This document shows positions 1-8,315 of a stretch of DNA of 64,000 nucleotides, one piece after another. The stretch's first letter is position 1; every line of letters begins with the position of its first letter. Under the pieces are notes generated by a model that did not search any database, had not been told where the DNA came from, and worked only from the letters and a program-made list of their open reading frames with translations. The stretch comes from Maritimibacter sp. REDSEA-S28_B5 (lineage in GTDB: Bacteria; Pseudomonadota; Alphaproteobacteria; Rhodobacterales; Rhodobacteraceae), in contig LUOO01000099.1 of assembly GCA_001626765.1 (NCBI GenBank), positions 62,001-126,000 on the forward strand, given 5' to 3'. The position numbers and the translations under genes are program-made.

Positions 1-65
1 CCGAGGCCGACGCGAACATGATGCCGATCAAGGATATCCTCGAACTCATCCCGGGCACGAAATAA
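1..65 (+). CDS. C-terminal end of a probable phosphoenolpyruvate mutase (partial)
   Basis: Only the last 20 codons are present (frame starting at base 3, ending in -IKDILELIPGTK). The TAA stop shares its last A with the ATG of the phosphonopyruvate decarboxylase gene, so the two are translationally coupled. PEP mutase (AepX) converts PEP to phosphonopyruvate and is the obligate partner of the decarboxylase that follows. The assignment therefore rests mainly on gene order. The tail itself is too short to identify the family. Confidence 0.5.
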   Translation, partial: EADANMMPIKDILELIPGTK

Positions 66-1201
66 TGATTGCACCCAGCGACTTCTACGCCGCCCTCGCC
101 GAGGCGGGCGTCACCTTCATGACCGGCGTGCCCGACAGCCTGCTCAAGGAGTTTTGCGCCTATGTGGATGCCGAACTTCCGCCGAGCCAGCATGTGATCG
201 CGGCCAACGAAGGTGCGGCAGTCGGCATCGCGGCGGGCTTCCATCTCGCGACAGGCAATCTGCCTGTCGTCTACATGCAGAACTCGGGTCTCGGGAACGC
301 CGTGAACCCGGTGCTGTCGTTGTCGGACACCGCGGTGTACGCGATTCCGATGATCCTTGTTGTCGGTTGGCGGGGCGAGCCGGGGGTCAAGGATGAACCC
401 CAGCACGTCAAACAGGGCGCCGTGACGCCCGCGATGCTTGAAGCGATGGGCATTCCCTACCGCGTTCTGTCGGGCAAGGCGGACGAGGCGATGGACATCG
501 CCAAATGGGCGGCGTCCGAGGCGACCTCGACCTCTGGCCCCGTGTGCATCCTCGTGCGCAAGGGCGCCTTCGAGAAATCGACCAAGAAACGCCTGGCGGC
601 CACGCCCGCGGCCAACATGCTGGCGCGCGAGGCGGCGATCGCCAAGATCACCGGCGCGCTGCCGTCCGATGCCACCGTGGTCGCGACCACCGGCATGATC
701 TCGCGCGAGCTTTACGAACAGCGCGTGGCGCAGGATCAGGACCGTTCGTCCGACTTCCTCACCGTTGGCTCCATGGGCCATGCCTCGCAGATCGCGCTGG
801 GCATTTCGATTGGCAAGCCCGAGGCGCGTGTCGTCTGCATCGACGGGGACGGGGCGGCGCTCATGCATATGGGCAGCCTTGCCATCACCGGCACCAACAA
901 AGGCGCCAACATCCTGCATGTTCTTCTGAACAACGGCGTGCATGACTCGGTCGGCGGCCAACCCACCGTCGGGTTCGAGGCGTCCTTCACCGACGTGGCC
1001 CGCGCTTGCGGCTACCCGGTTGTCGAGGGACCGCTGGTCGACGAGGCCGAGATCACCGAAGCCGTTTCTCGCCTCGCTGCGATGACCGGGCCCCGATTCC
1101 TCGAAGTGCGGGTCAAGCCCGGTTCGCGTGCCGATCTCGGTCGTCCGAAAGAGACGCCCGCCGAGAACAAGGCGATCTTTGTCGAGCGTCTGCGGGGCTG
1201 A
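65..1201 (+). CDS. aepY: Phosphonopyruvate decarboxylase
   Basis: This ThDP- and Mg-dependent enzyme decarboxylates phosphonopyruvate to phosphonoacetaldehyde, which pulls the unfavourable PEP mutase reaction forward. The 378-residue length fits AepY. The N-terminal pyrimidine-binding half carries the activating glutamate in AANEGAA (about residue 49). The C-terminal half has the GDG...NN cofactor motif (about residues 261-290, IDGDGAAL through LLNNG). The start codon overlaps the preceding stop by one base, and the next gene starts 4 bases after this stop. Sulfopyruvate decarboxylase is a related alternative, but the alcohol dehydrogenase next door and the upstream gene end favour the phosphonate route. 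Confidence 0.85.
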   Translation: MIAPSDFYAALAEAGVTFMTGVPDSLLKEFCAYVDAELPPSQHVIAANEGAAVGIAAGFHLATGNLPVVYMQNSGLGNAVNPVLSLSDTAVYAIPMILVVGWRGEPGVKDEPQHVKQGAVTPAMLEAMGIPYRVLSGKADEAMDIAKWAASEATSTSGPVCILVRKGAFEKSTKKRLAATPAANMLAREAAIAKITGALPSDATVVATTGMISRELYEQRVAQDQDRSSDFLTVGSMGHASQIALGISIGKPEARVVCIDGDGAALMHMGSLAITGTNKGANILHVLLNNGVHDSVGGQPTVGFEASFTDVARACGYPVVEGPLVDEAEITEAVSRLAAMTGPRFLEVRVKPGSRADLGRPKETPAENKAIFVERLRG

Positions 1202-1205
1202 CCCG

Positions 1206-2342
1206 GTGAGCGTCTGGAGCTTTCGCAACCCCGTCGATGTGCGCTTTGGCGCGGGCCGCCGGGGGGATGCCGCCGCGCTGATCGCCGGGAAATCCGTGCT
1301 GGCCGTCGGCACGAAACGGGGCAGGGGTCAGTGCGAAGCTGATGCGCTTCTCGCCCCCGCGCTCGCCGGTGCGGCATCGGTCACCTGGGTGGACAGCGTC
1401 ATGCCGAACCCCGGCCTCGCGGATGTGCAGGCGGAGGTGGACCAGCACGCGGGCCAGTCCTTCGACCTCGTGCTGGCCTTTGGCGGCGGCTCGGCCATGG
1501 ACGCGGCCAAGGCGCTCGCCGCCTGCCTCGCGCCCGGCATTGATACCCGCGACCTCGCGCAACTGATCGCCAGGCCCGGCGAGCTTGTCGGGCCCTCGGC
1601 CCTGCCCATCGTCGCGCTTGCGACCACCTCGGGCACCGGGTCCGAGGTGACGCCTTTCGCGACGATCTGGGACCACGCCAACGCCAAGAAACTCTCGCTC
1701 GCCTCGCCGCACCTGTTCAGTCGTGTCGCCATCGTCGACCCCGAGCTGACCCACGGCATCCCCATGGCGGCCACGCTGTCCACGGGCCTCGACGCGATGA
1801 ACCAGGCGTTCGAAAGCGCGTGGAACCGCAATCGGTCGCCCGTCACCATGGCCATGGCCGCCCGCGCCATCGCGTTGGCCTTCGACGCGCTGCCGGTGCT
1901 GGCGCAAGGTGAGAACGCCGCAGCCCGTGCCCAGATCGCCGAGGCGAGCCTCCTCGCGGGCCTTTGCATCAGCCAGACGCGGACGGCCATCTGCCACGCC
2001 ACGTCCTATCCGCTGACCGCGCATTTCGACCTCGCCCACGGCTACGCCTGCGCGTTTTCGATGAAGGCAGTGGCCCGGCTCGTCGACATCCACGCGCCCG
2101 AGATATTCGACGACCTCGTCGCGCTCGGTGCCGCGACGTCCCGCGCCAATCTGCTCGCGAAACTCGACGCGGTGCTTGCCGCCTCGGGTCTGGCCGAGGC
2201 TCTGAACGCGCATCTTCCCGACGCCGCCGCGCTGCAGGCGCTGGCGTCCGAGATGCATACGCCGGGGCGCGCAGATAACTTCCCGATCTCGATGGATGGC
2301 GGTCGGCTCGAAGCGCTTCTTGCGGACAGTCGCGCGGTCTAA
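1206..2342 (+). CDS. Iron-containing alcohol dehydrogenase, probable phosphonoacetaldehyde reductase
   Basis: A 378-residue group III (Fe) alcohol dehydrogenase. The dinucleotide motif GGGSAMDAAK lies near residue 93, the TTSGTGSEVTPFA block follows, and two histidines of the metal site are seen in TAHFDLAHG (about 273 and 278). The family D-A-x-x-H ligand block reads DAMNQ (about 196-200), so the expected histidine is glutamine. The GTG start at 1206 gives the normal family N-terminus; the frame is open upstream to 1128 but that would overlap aepY. The neighbours suggest it reduces phosphonoacetaldehyde to 2-hydroxyethylphosphonate, as PhpC/FomC-type enzymes do, instead of transamination to aminoethylphosphonate. 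Substrate is inferred from context. Confidence 0.75.
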   Translation: MSVWSFRNPVDVRFGAGRRGDAAALIAGKSVLAVGTKRGRGQCEADALLAPALAGAASVTWVDSVMPNPGLADVQAEVDQHAGQSFDLVLAFGGGSAMDAAKALAACLAPGIDTRDLAQLIARPGELVGPSALPIVALATTSGTGSEVTPFATIWDHANAKKLSLASPHLFSRVAIVDPELTHGIPMAATLSTGLDAMNQAFESAWNRNRSPVTMAMAARAIALAFDALPVLAQGENAAARAQIAEASLLAGLCISQTRTAICHATSYPLTAHFDLAHGYACAFSMKAVARLVDIHAPEIFDDLVALGAATSRANLLAKLDAVLAASGLAEALNAHLPDAAALQALASEMHTPGRADNFPISMDGGRLEALLADSRAV

Positions 2343-2462
2343 GTCATATCAGCGACTGGAATATTTCCCTCAACCACTGGCGCGGGGCACCCCATTCCTG
2401 CCACCTTTGCCGTGTAAGCCCGATTCTCGACGCGGGGTTCTGCACGAAAGCGAAGCGCCAGA

Positions 2463-3659
2463 ATGCGCATAGTCATGGTTGTCAGCGATTTCCCGAAGGT
2501 CACCGAGACCTTCGTTCTCGCGAATGCGCGCCATTTTCTGGCGCGTGGCCATGAGGTTGCGCTCTTTCACCTGAAACCTTTCCGCCATGGCGAAACGCTT
2601 CATCCCGACACCGCCCATGTGGTCGCGTGCGGCATCGACCTGCCATGGATCCGCGGAGAAAGCGCGCGCGGTCTTCTCTGGGGCCTTGCCCGGCCGCGTC
2701 GTCTGATCCCGCTTGTCGCGACCCTGATCAAGGCTTTCGGGACCGAGCCAAAACGCCTCGCCGCTTCGCTTGCCATCGTGCCCAAATCCCTGGCCATGGC
2801 CCGCCGCATCACGGGTGACGGCACCGATCACATCCACGCCGAGTTCGCGGGCTACCCCGCAACTGCCGCCTGGATCATTGCGGGGATGACCGGCAAGCCC
2901 TTCAGCTTTTCGGCCCATGCCCACGACATCTTCCTGACCCAGAGCCTGCTTGTGACCAAGGCCCGCGCAGCGTGTTTCGTGCGCGCCATCTCGAAGTTCA
3001 ACAAGTCCTTCCTCGAGGCGCTGCCCGGGTTCCCCGCCGAGAAGGCCGAGGTCCTGCACTGCGGCGTCACGATCCCGCCCGACGCCCCGCTGCCCGCGCA
3101 GCAGTCGCCGCTGCGCCTCGTCTTCGTGGGCGCGCTCCTGCCGAGAAAGGGCGTTCAGCACCTGCTCGCCGCCCTCGACCTGCTGCCCGACAGCCTTGAC
3201 TGGCGGCTTGACATCCTTGGTGGCGGCGCGATGGACAACGACCTCATGTCCCGCGCCGTCCTTCATGGCCCGCGCGTCACTTTCCACGGACCACAGGGCA
3301 GCGACTCGGTCCGCGCCGCGATGGCCGCCGCCCATGCCGTCATCGTCCCTTCTACGACCGGAGAAGGCGGCCGATCCGAAGGTATCCCGGTGGTCCTCAT
3401 GGAGGCGCTTGCCCTGTCGCGCCCGGTGATCACCTCGCGGCTCTCGGGCATCCCCGAGTTGGTCATCGACGGAGAGACCGGCATCCTCACCGAACCGGGC
3501 GACGTGCCCGCCATCGCCCGCGCGATCGAGGCGATCGCCGCACACCCCGGCAAGGCCGCCGCAATGGGGCAGGCGGGCCGGGCACGGGTCATGGCCGAGT
3601 TCGACATCGACCAGACCGCCGCGGCACTGCTCCGCAGGATCGAGGAGACGACACCATGA
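2463..3659 (+). CDS. Glycosyltransferase family 4
   Basis: A 398-residue GT-B fold enzyme that should add a sugar to the lipid-linked exopolysaccharide unit in the cytoplasm. The N-terminus (MRIVMVVSDFPKVTETFV) resembles WcaL-type colanic-acid transferases. The C-terminal donor-binding half contains the E-x7-E signature in SEGIPVVLMEAL, followed by the GTI/ GI-L-EPGD nucleotide-sugar region. A 120-base gap without a clear terminator separates it from the phosphonate genes. Its stop overlaps the ATG of the next gene by four bases (ATGA), so it is co-translated with the GT2. Donor and acceptor sugars cannot be told from sequence. Confidence 0.85.
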   Translation: MRIVMVVSDFPKVTETFVLANARHFLARGHEVALFHLKPFRHGETLHPDTAHVVACGIDLPWIRGESARGLLWGLARPRRLIPLVATLIKAFGTEPKRLAASLAIVPKSLAMARRITGDGTDHIHAEFAGYPATAAWIIAGMTGKPFSFSAHAHDIFLTQSLLVTKARAACFVRAISKFNKSFLEALPGFPAEKAEVLHCGVTIPPDAPLPAQQSPLRLVFVGALLPRKGVQHLLAALDLLPDSLDWRLDILGGGAMDNDLMSRAVLHGPRVTFHGPQGSDSVRAAMAAAHAVIVPSTTGEGGRSEGIPVVLMEALALSRPVITSRLSGIPELVIDGETGILTEPGDVPAIARAIEAIAAHPGKAAAMGQAGRARVMAEFDIDQTAAALLRRIEETTP

Positions 3660-4846
3660 CCTTTCTCGTTGTCCTCTTCTGGGCCGCCGTCGGGCTCACC
3701 GCCTACACCATCTTTGGCTATCCGCTCCTGCTCCTCCTCCTCTGGCAGTTGAAACGCCCGCGCAGGCAGGCGGAAACGGTTTTGCCCAAGCAGGTGGATT
3801 TCCTGATCCCTGCCCACAACGAGGCCGCCCATATCGCGGGCAAGATCGCCAATACGCTGGGCCAGGCGAACCCTCATGGCCATCAGATCCGCGTTATCGT
3901 CGTCTCGGACGGCTCGACCGATGAGACCGTCGCCATCGCGCGCGGCACGGGCGATGCCCGCGTCACGGTCATCGAGACCCCCGGTCGCGCGGGCAAACTG
4001 GGTGCGCTCAACCTTGGCCTTGGTCATTGCACTGGCGATGTGATCGTCTTTTCCGATGCCAACGGGCTTCTGTCCGAAAACGCACTGTCCGCCCTCATGC
4101 GCCCTTTCGAGGATCCCCAGATCGGCGGTGTCTGCGGCAAGATCGAAGTAGCCAGGACCGGCGGGATCGCCAGGGCGGACGGTCTCTTCTGGCGCTACGA
4201 TCAGGCCATGAAGCGGGCCGAGAGCGATCTGGGCGGCGTCGTCTCGGCGCAAGGATCGCTCTATGCCATCCGGCGGTCGCTGACATCCGCTTTGCTGCCC
4301 GGCTTTGCCGACGATTTCCTCATGTCCACGCGGGTCGTCGAACAGGGTTACCGCCTCGCCTTCGCGCCCGAGGCCATCGCGGTCGAAGAGGTGACGGAAC
4401 ACGCCGGCAACGAGATGGACCGCCGTGTCCGCTCGACCGTCATGGGCTGGGCGGGCCTCATGAAGATGCGTCACCTGATGAACCCCTTTCGCACCGGGGC
4501 CTATGGCTGGCAACTTTTCTCGCACAAGTTTCTGCGCCGCCTCGTCCCGGTCCTCCTCCTGATCGCTTTCGCCACGAACCTGCTTCTGATCGGCGCATCG
4601 CCCTTCTGGACGGTCCTGGGTCTCGCGCAGACGCTGGTCTATGCGCTTGCGATTGCCGCATGGGTCCGGCCCGAACTGCGGCGCGTCCCCATCGTCACCC
4701 CGCTCCTCTTCTTCATGATGTCGAACTTCGCCATGCTTCTGGGTCTTTGGCGCTATTATCGGGGCGAGCGCGTTTCGGTCTGGACGCCCGTGCGCGATGC
4801 GGCAGCAGATAGCACGCGGGACAGTCCGCGCGAGGCCGAGCGGTGA
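3656..4846 (+). CDS. Membrane glycosyltransferase family 2
   Basis: A 396-residue GT2 with one N-terminal transmembrane segment (about residues 3-28). The catalytic GT-A domain follows, with VVSDGSTDET and FSDANG as nucleotide-sugar and metal motifs, QGSLYAIRR, and an acceptor/base region DDFLMSTRVVEQGYR. Two to three hydrophobic helices lie after about residue 295. This layout is that of processive or EPS-type inner-membrane GT2 enzymes. It overlaps both neighbours by 4 bases (ATGA upstream, GTGA downstream), which places it in the same transcript as the GT4 and the sulfotransferase. Confidence 0.85.
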   Translation: MTFLVVLFWAAVGLTAYTIFGYPLLLLLLWQLKRPRRQAETVLPKQVDFLIPAHNEAAHIAGKIANTLGQANPHGHQIRVIVVSDGSTDETVAIARGTGDARVTVIETPGRAGKLGALNLGLGHCTGDVIVFSDANGLLSENALSALMRPFEDPQIGGVCGKIEVARTGGIARADGLFWRYDQAMKRAESDLGGVVSAQGSLYAIRRSLTSALLPGFADDFLMSTRVVEQGYRLAFAPEAIAVEEVTEHAGNEMDRRVRSTVMGWAGLMKMRHLMNPFRTGAYGWQLFSHKFLRRLVPVLLLIAFATNLLLIGASPFWTVLGLAQTLVYALAIAAWVRPELRRVPIVTPLLFFMMSNFAMLLGLWRYYRGERVSVWTPVRDAAADSTRDSPREAER

Positions 4847-5763
4847 GGCCGCCCGTCTTTATCCTCGGCCTGCAACGGTCGGGGACCACATGGGTTGCCA
4901 ATCAACTCGCCGCGCTTCCCGGCGTGGCGGCGGTCCAGCACCCGGACCATCAGGGCGTTCATGAGAGCGTCTTTTTCTCGCATTTCGCGCGCAACTTCGG
5001 TGACTGGTCGGATCCAGCCGCCCGTGCCGCCTTTGTCGAGGCTTTCGGGGCCAGCGATTATGTGCGCCTCATGGATCTGCCCACGGGCATGCTCGCAGTA
5101 GAAGCCCGAGGGGCGAAAAGCTATGGCGACCTGTTCGCACGGATCATGCACGATTTCACGACAAGGCAGGGGTGCGACCTCTGGATCGAGAAGTCCCCGC
5201 ATCATACGCTCTTGGTTGAAACGATCGTCGCGGATATCCCCGAAGCGAGATTCCTGATGGTGGAACGCGGGCTGGTCGATCTGGTCTGGTCCCGGCTGCA
5301 CGGTTTCGGTCGTCGCCCTGCGCCGGGCCTGCGGTTCGCGGCGGACACGCTGCGCGGCACCGTCGTCGCGGTGCTTCACCGCCGCGAGATGCACCGCCTG
5401 ATGCGGGTCGTGCTGATGCCGGGGCAGGGGATGCTGGTGCGCTACGAGGATCTGACAGCCGACCCTGAGGACGGATTCAAGGCCCTTCGGGACTGGTTGG
5501 CACTTCCGTCCGACGGGGCAGCGGCGGAAACCGCCTATCCCCCGAACTCCTCCTTCGCGGGGAGCAAACGACCGGAGCCAGGCCCCGGTTTCCGGACCCT
5601 CGTCGGCCTGACCGCCGCGCTTGCCGCGCTTGTGCCCCTGCCATGGCTCCTTCACTGGCAACGGCGGCGCGATGCGGCGCGGGGGGCCGACTGGCCGGAC
5701 TGGGTTTGGAGCCAGACGGGCTATGTCCCGCCTGAGAGGACCCCGTCGATCAAGGCGCCATAG
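4843..5763 (+). CDS. Sulfotransferase (PAPS-dependent)
   Basis: A 306-residue sulfotransferase. The 5'-phosphosulfate loop is GLQRSGTTWVAN (about residues 6-17), and the 3'-phosphate region is seen in EARFLMVERGLVDLVWSR. It would transfer sulfate from PAPS to a sugar hydroxyl; sulfated polysaccharides are common in marine bacteria. It starts with GTG inside the stop of the GT2 gene. A hydrophobic stretch near the C-terminus (LTAALAALVPLPWLL) is unusual and may touch the membrane. Its 3' end overlaps the convergent GT4 gene by 43 bases. Whether the polymer or another glycan is the acceptor is inference. Confidence 0.8.
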   Translation: MRPPVFILGLQRSGTTWVANQLAALPGVAAVQHPDHQGVHESVFFSHFARNFGDWSDPAARAAFVEAFGASDYVRLMDLPTGMLAVEARGAKSYGDLFARIMHDFTTRQGCDLWIEKSPHHTLLVETIVADIPEARFLMVERGLVDLVWSRLHGFGRRPAPGLRFAADTLRGTVVAVLHRREMHRLMRVVLMPGQGMLVRYEDLTADPEDGFKALRDWLALPSDGAAAETAYPPNSSFAGSKRPEPGPGFRTLVGLTAALAALVPLPWLLHWQRRRDAARGADWPDWVWSQTGYVPPERTPSIKAP

Positions 5764-6794
5764 GCGCGGGCCGAGGCGTCGAGCGTGTAGCCGCGCGCAA
5801 CCTCCAAGCCCTTGGCCTGAGCCGCCGCCCGTGCGCCCGGATCATCGGCAAAGGCCCGGATCTGTGCCGCGATGGCCTCGGGGTCGCGGCTGTCGACAAG
5901 GCGACCGGCACCACGGCCCAGAAGGATCGCTGGCCCGTGCGGGCAATCGACCGACACGACCGGAAGCCCCAGCGAAAGTGCCTCGACGATCGCGTTGCCG
6001 AAGCCTTCCACCCGCGAGGTGCAGAGAAACAGGTCCGTCATGGCAAGCGCCTCAAGCGGATCGTCGGTTCGCCCGGCGAGCGTCACGCGCCCCGCGATCC
6101 CTGCCGCCATGATCTGTTTGGCAAGGGCGTCGCGTTCGACCCCCTCGCCGTGAATCGCGAGGGTGAAATCCTCGGGCAGGCGGCGCATGACCTCGATGGC
6201 CAGCGCGAAATCCTTTTCGGGACTGAGCCGTCCGAGGGTCACGATCCGCCGCGCCTCGGGGCGCAAGGGCATGGCCGAAACCCGGTCCACAACGGGGTTG
6301 GGCAGGCAGAAGGTCCGCGGGCAGGCCGCCCCCAGGAGCGCCTGATGCTCGTCCAGAATGGGCTGGCTCGGCGCCACCAGCGCCGCCGCCCGATGGTATA
6401 GCCGCCGCATGATCCAGCGCCGGAGCCAGGGATGCCTTCGCGTTTCGATAAAGGCCTTCAGGGGGATATGTTCGCCAACCACGATCTTGGGCGTCTCAGC
6501 GCCCAACCCCCGGCAAGCCAACAGCGCCGCGATATTGGTGGCATTGGTGGCACTCAGGACCACGTCCACCGGAGCCTTGCGCAACTGCGTCCTTAGCGCG
6601 CCGACGGTGCGACCCAGACCGGATGCGCCCAGATCGACGACCCGGCCCGCCTGTTCCAGCAGATCGCCATCGGCCCGCTGCAAAAGGAAGGTGACCACGT
6701 GACCCTGGGCCTCGAGACGGGGTGCGAGCCGGATCATGTTCCGTTCGATCCCGCCCGTTCTCAGGTGCGGCAGGAAGATTGCGACTTCGGCCAA
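5721..6794 (-). CDS. Glycosyltransferase family 4
   Basis: A 357-residue GT-B enzyme. The N-terminus shows the family pattern LPHLRTGGIERNMIRLA, where a glycine-rich loop contacts the donor. The C-terminal half has LGRLSPEKDF and the E-x7-E motif in SRVEGFGNAIVEAL. It probably adds one sugar of the exopolysaccharide repeat. The last 43 bases overlap the 3' end of the convergent sulfotransferase gene, both reading frames being intact. The phosphoglycosyl transferase gene lies 67 bases upstream on the same strand, so both probably share the promoter near 8000-8100. Confidence 0.85.
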   Translation of the reverse strand: MAEVAIFLPHLRTGGIERNMIRLAPRLEAQGHVVTFLLQRADGDLLEQAGRVVDLGASGLGRTVGALRTQLRKAPVDVVLSATNATNIAALLACRGLGAETPKIVVGEHIPLKAFIETRRHPWLRRWIMRRLYHRAAALVAPSQPILDEHQALLGAACPRTFCLPNPVVDRVSAMPLRPEARRIVTLGRLSPEKDFALAIEVMRRLPEDFTLAIHGEGVERDALAKQIMAAGIAGRVTLAGRTDDPLEALAMTDLFLCTSRVEGFGNAIVEALSLGLPVVSVDCPHGPAILLGRGAGRLVDSRDPEAIAAQIRAFADDPGARAAAQAKGLEVARGYTLDASARAYGALIDGVLSGGT

Positions 6795-6861
6795 GACGGC
6801 CCCCGTTCCAGATAACCTCTCGAGATGTCCCGACAGATGCCCCTCGCCGGGGCTCTTGCCC

Positions 6862-7992
6862 TTATTGGCCTGAAACCTTGGCCAGCACGAGGGTTTTGTC
6901 TGGGCCCTGCGACAGGGTGAGGGGCCGTTTCCAGCGTGGCGGGCGCGGGGCGATCACCGGGTCGTCCATGAGGTAACGGTCGATGAGATGCGACGCGATG
7001 TCGTTCAGCGGCTCCGCGCGATGGGTCATCCCGCCGGGGTTTGCGGCGATGGGCACCAGCCGGACCGCCGCCCGGCGCAGCCCGTGGCGCGTGCGGATCA
7101 GCATGTGGCCTTCGCTCACGAGCGTTCGGTGCTGCAATTCCAGCTCGAAACCCGCGACCTGCCAGATCGTGACGTCGAGACCCGAGGCGCAGGCGAACGA
7201 CAGGTTCCAGTCGGCTGCCTTGCGGCGCGGGTTCACACCCACAAGCCTTTCGCCGATGAGCCGCAGCGACTTGCCGAGAACCGCGAGTGCCACGCTGACG
7301 AACAGCCGAACCTCCTGCCGGTAGTCGACCGGGTTGGTGCAGAGCTTGTAGTTGTAGCGCGCGCGCAGGCGTTTGGAGGTGCCGTGCGACATGTAGACCT
7401 GCGTCGGCCCGATCAGGCCCGGCTTCACCCGGAAGCGGATCGCGTAATGCGGGTTGCGCGCCTCTTCGATCGCGGCGAGTTCCCTGCGCACCGGGCGCGG
7501 CCCCACGATGTTCATGTCGCCTCGAACGATGTTGAAGAGCTGCGGCAACTCGTCCAGCCGGGACGCGCGCAGGTATTTGCCTATCGGAGTCTCGATCCCC
7601 GAGTTCTTGGGCAGCACCTTGGTTCCGGTGATCTCCTGGGCGAGACGGGCGTCCAGGGTGCGGAACTTGTAGATCTGGAATTCCTTGCGGTCGCGACCGA
7701 TGCGCGTCCCGCCATAAAAGAATGGTCGGCCCTGCGTGAGGGCGACGAGCAGGGTCACGACGGCCAGGATGGGCAGAGCGAGCAGTAGAAGCACGAAGCC
7801 AACCGACCGGTTATAGATCGCGTGGACACGTTCGTTGCGCGGAACAAACCCGCTGGCGCAGGTCCGCGCGCCGAACGGCGCGGCATCGAGCGCGGTGCCG
7901 GCCACGCGCCGACGCGCACCCACATGCTGCGGACGCGAAAAAAAGCCACCCTCGACACCCTTGCGGGTGTCGTAGCCCAAATCGTCGTACAT
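6862..7992 (-). CDS. Phosphoglycosyl transferase (initiating sugar transferase) with C-terminal extension
   Basis: A 376-residue monotopic phosphoglycosyl transferase. It would start the repeat unit by moving a sugar-1-phosphate onto undecaprenyl phosphate. One membrane segment lies near residues 65-90 (FVLLLLALPILAVVTLLVAL). The catalytic core follows with RIGRDRKEFQIYKFRTL, SRLDELPQLFNIVRGDM and NIVGPRP. The core ends near residue 245; about 130 further residues (from GVNPRRKAADW on) are not part of the PglC-type domain and I do not recognise them. About 60 residues before the membrane segment are also non-conserved, so the start could lie further in. Confidence 0.85.
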   Translation of the reverse strand: MYDDLGYDTRKGVEGGFFSRPQHVGARRRVAGTALDAAPFGARTCASGFVPRNERVHAIYNRSVGFVLLLLALPILAVVTLLVALTQGRPFFYGGTRIGRDRKEFQIYKFRTLDARLAQEITGTKVLPKNSGIETPIGKYLRASRLDELPQLFNIVRGDMNIVGPRPVRRELAAIEEARNPHYAIRFRVKPGLIGPTQVYMSHGTSKRLRARYNYKLCTNPVDYRQEVRLFVSVALAVLGKSLRLIGERLVGVNPRRKAADWNLSFACASGLDVTIWQVAGFELELQHRTLVSEGHMLIRTRHGLRRAAVRLVPIAANPGGMTHRAEPLNDIASHLIDRYLMDDPVIAPRPPRWKRPLTLSQGPDKTLVLAKVSGQ

Positions 7993-8315
7993 ATTTTTCC
8001 CCAGGCTCTCGACACGAAGAGGTGGCGACCACGTCGGTGCCCCATTCGTGCCACAAAAAAGTCTAATTCTTAAATACGGGAAATGTTCGGGTTAAGGGAA
8101 GAAAAACCTTTCTATTGCAGCGTTTTGTCACCTTTCGCTTGTCCAAAATGGCAAGTATGGGCGTTAGACGCAGCCCATTGTTTCGCAAATTGGAACAATC
8201 ATGAGTGGGTGACGTAACGGCAACATCGCGGAAAAGGTGAGTGATCGAATCAAGGCCCTGATCCTGATTTTCGTGGCTCGATCAACGCGCCCGGCGCAGG
8301 ATCAGGCCATGCGCT
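7993..8315. promoter_or_regulatory. Intergenic region with probable promoter for the minus-strand sugar transferase
   Basis: This 323-base gap lies upstream of the sugar transferase and downstream of the flippase gene, both on the minus strand. It contains an AT-rich stretch at about 8053-8130 (runs of A/T around TTCTTAAATAC and AAAAACC), much richer in A+T than the surrounding coding DNA. That fits a minus-strand promoter. No good coding frame, terminator stem or recognised operator was found, and no precise -35/-10 pair could be called. Confidence 0.4.

Noticed and set aside
1113..2258. Long open frames antisense to real genes, for example opposite the Fe-ADH, biotin carboxylase and TRAP permease genes
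   Set aside because: High GC makes long shadow frames; these translate to Arg/Gly/His-rich sequence without motifs and lie opposite genes with clear family signatures.
6862..7260. PilZ (c-di-GMP) domain at the C-terminus of the sugar transferase
   Set aside because: An RR pair is present but the D/N-x-S-x-x-G motif is not, so I left the extension unnamed.
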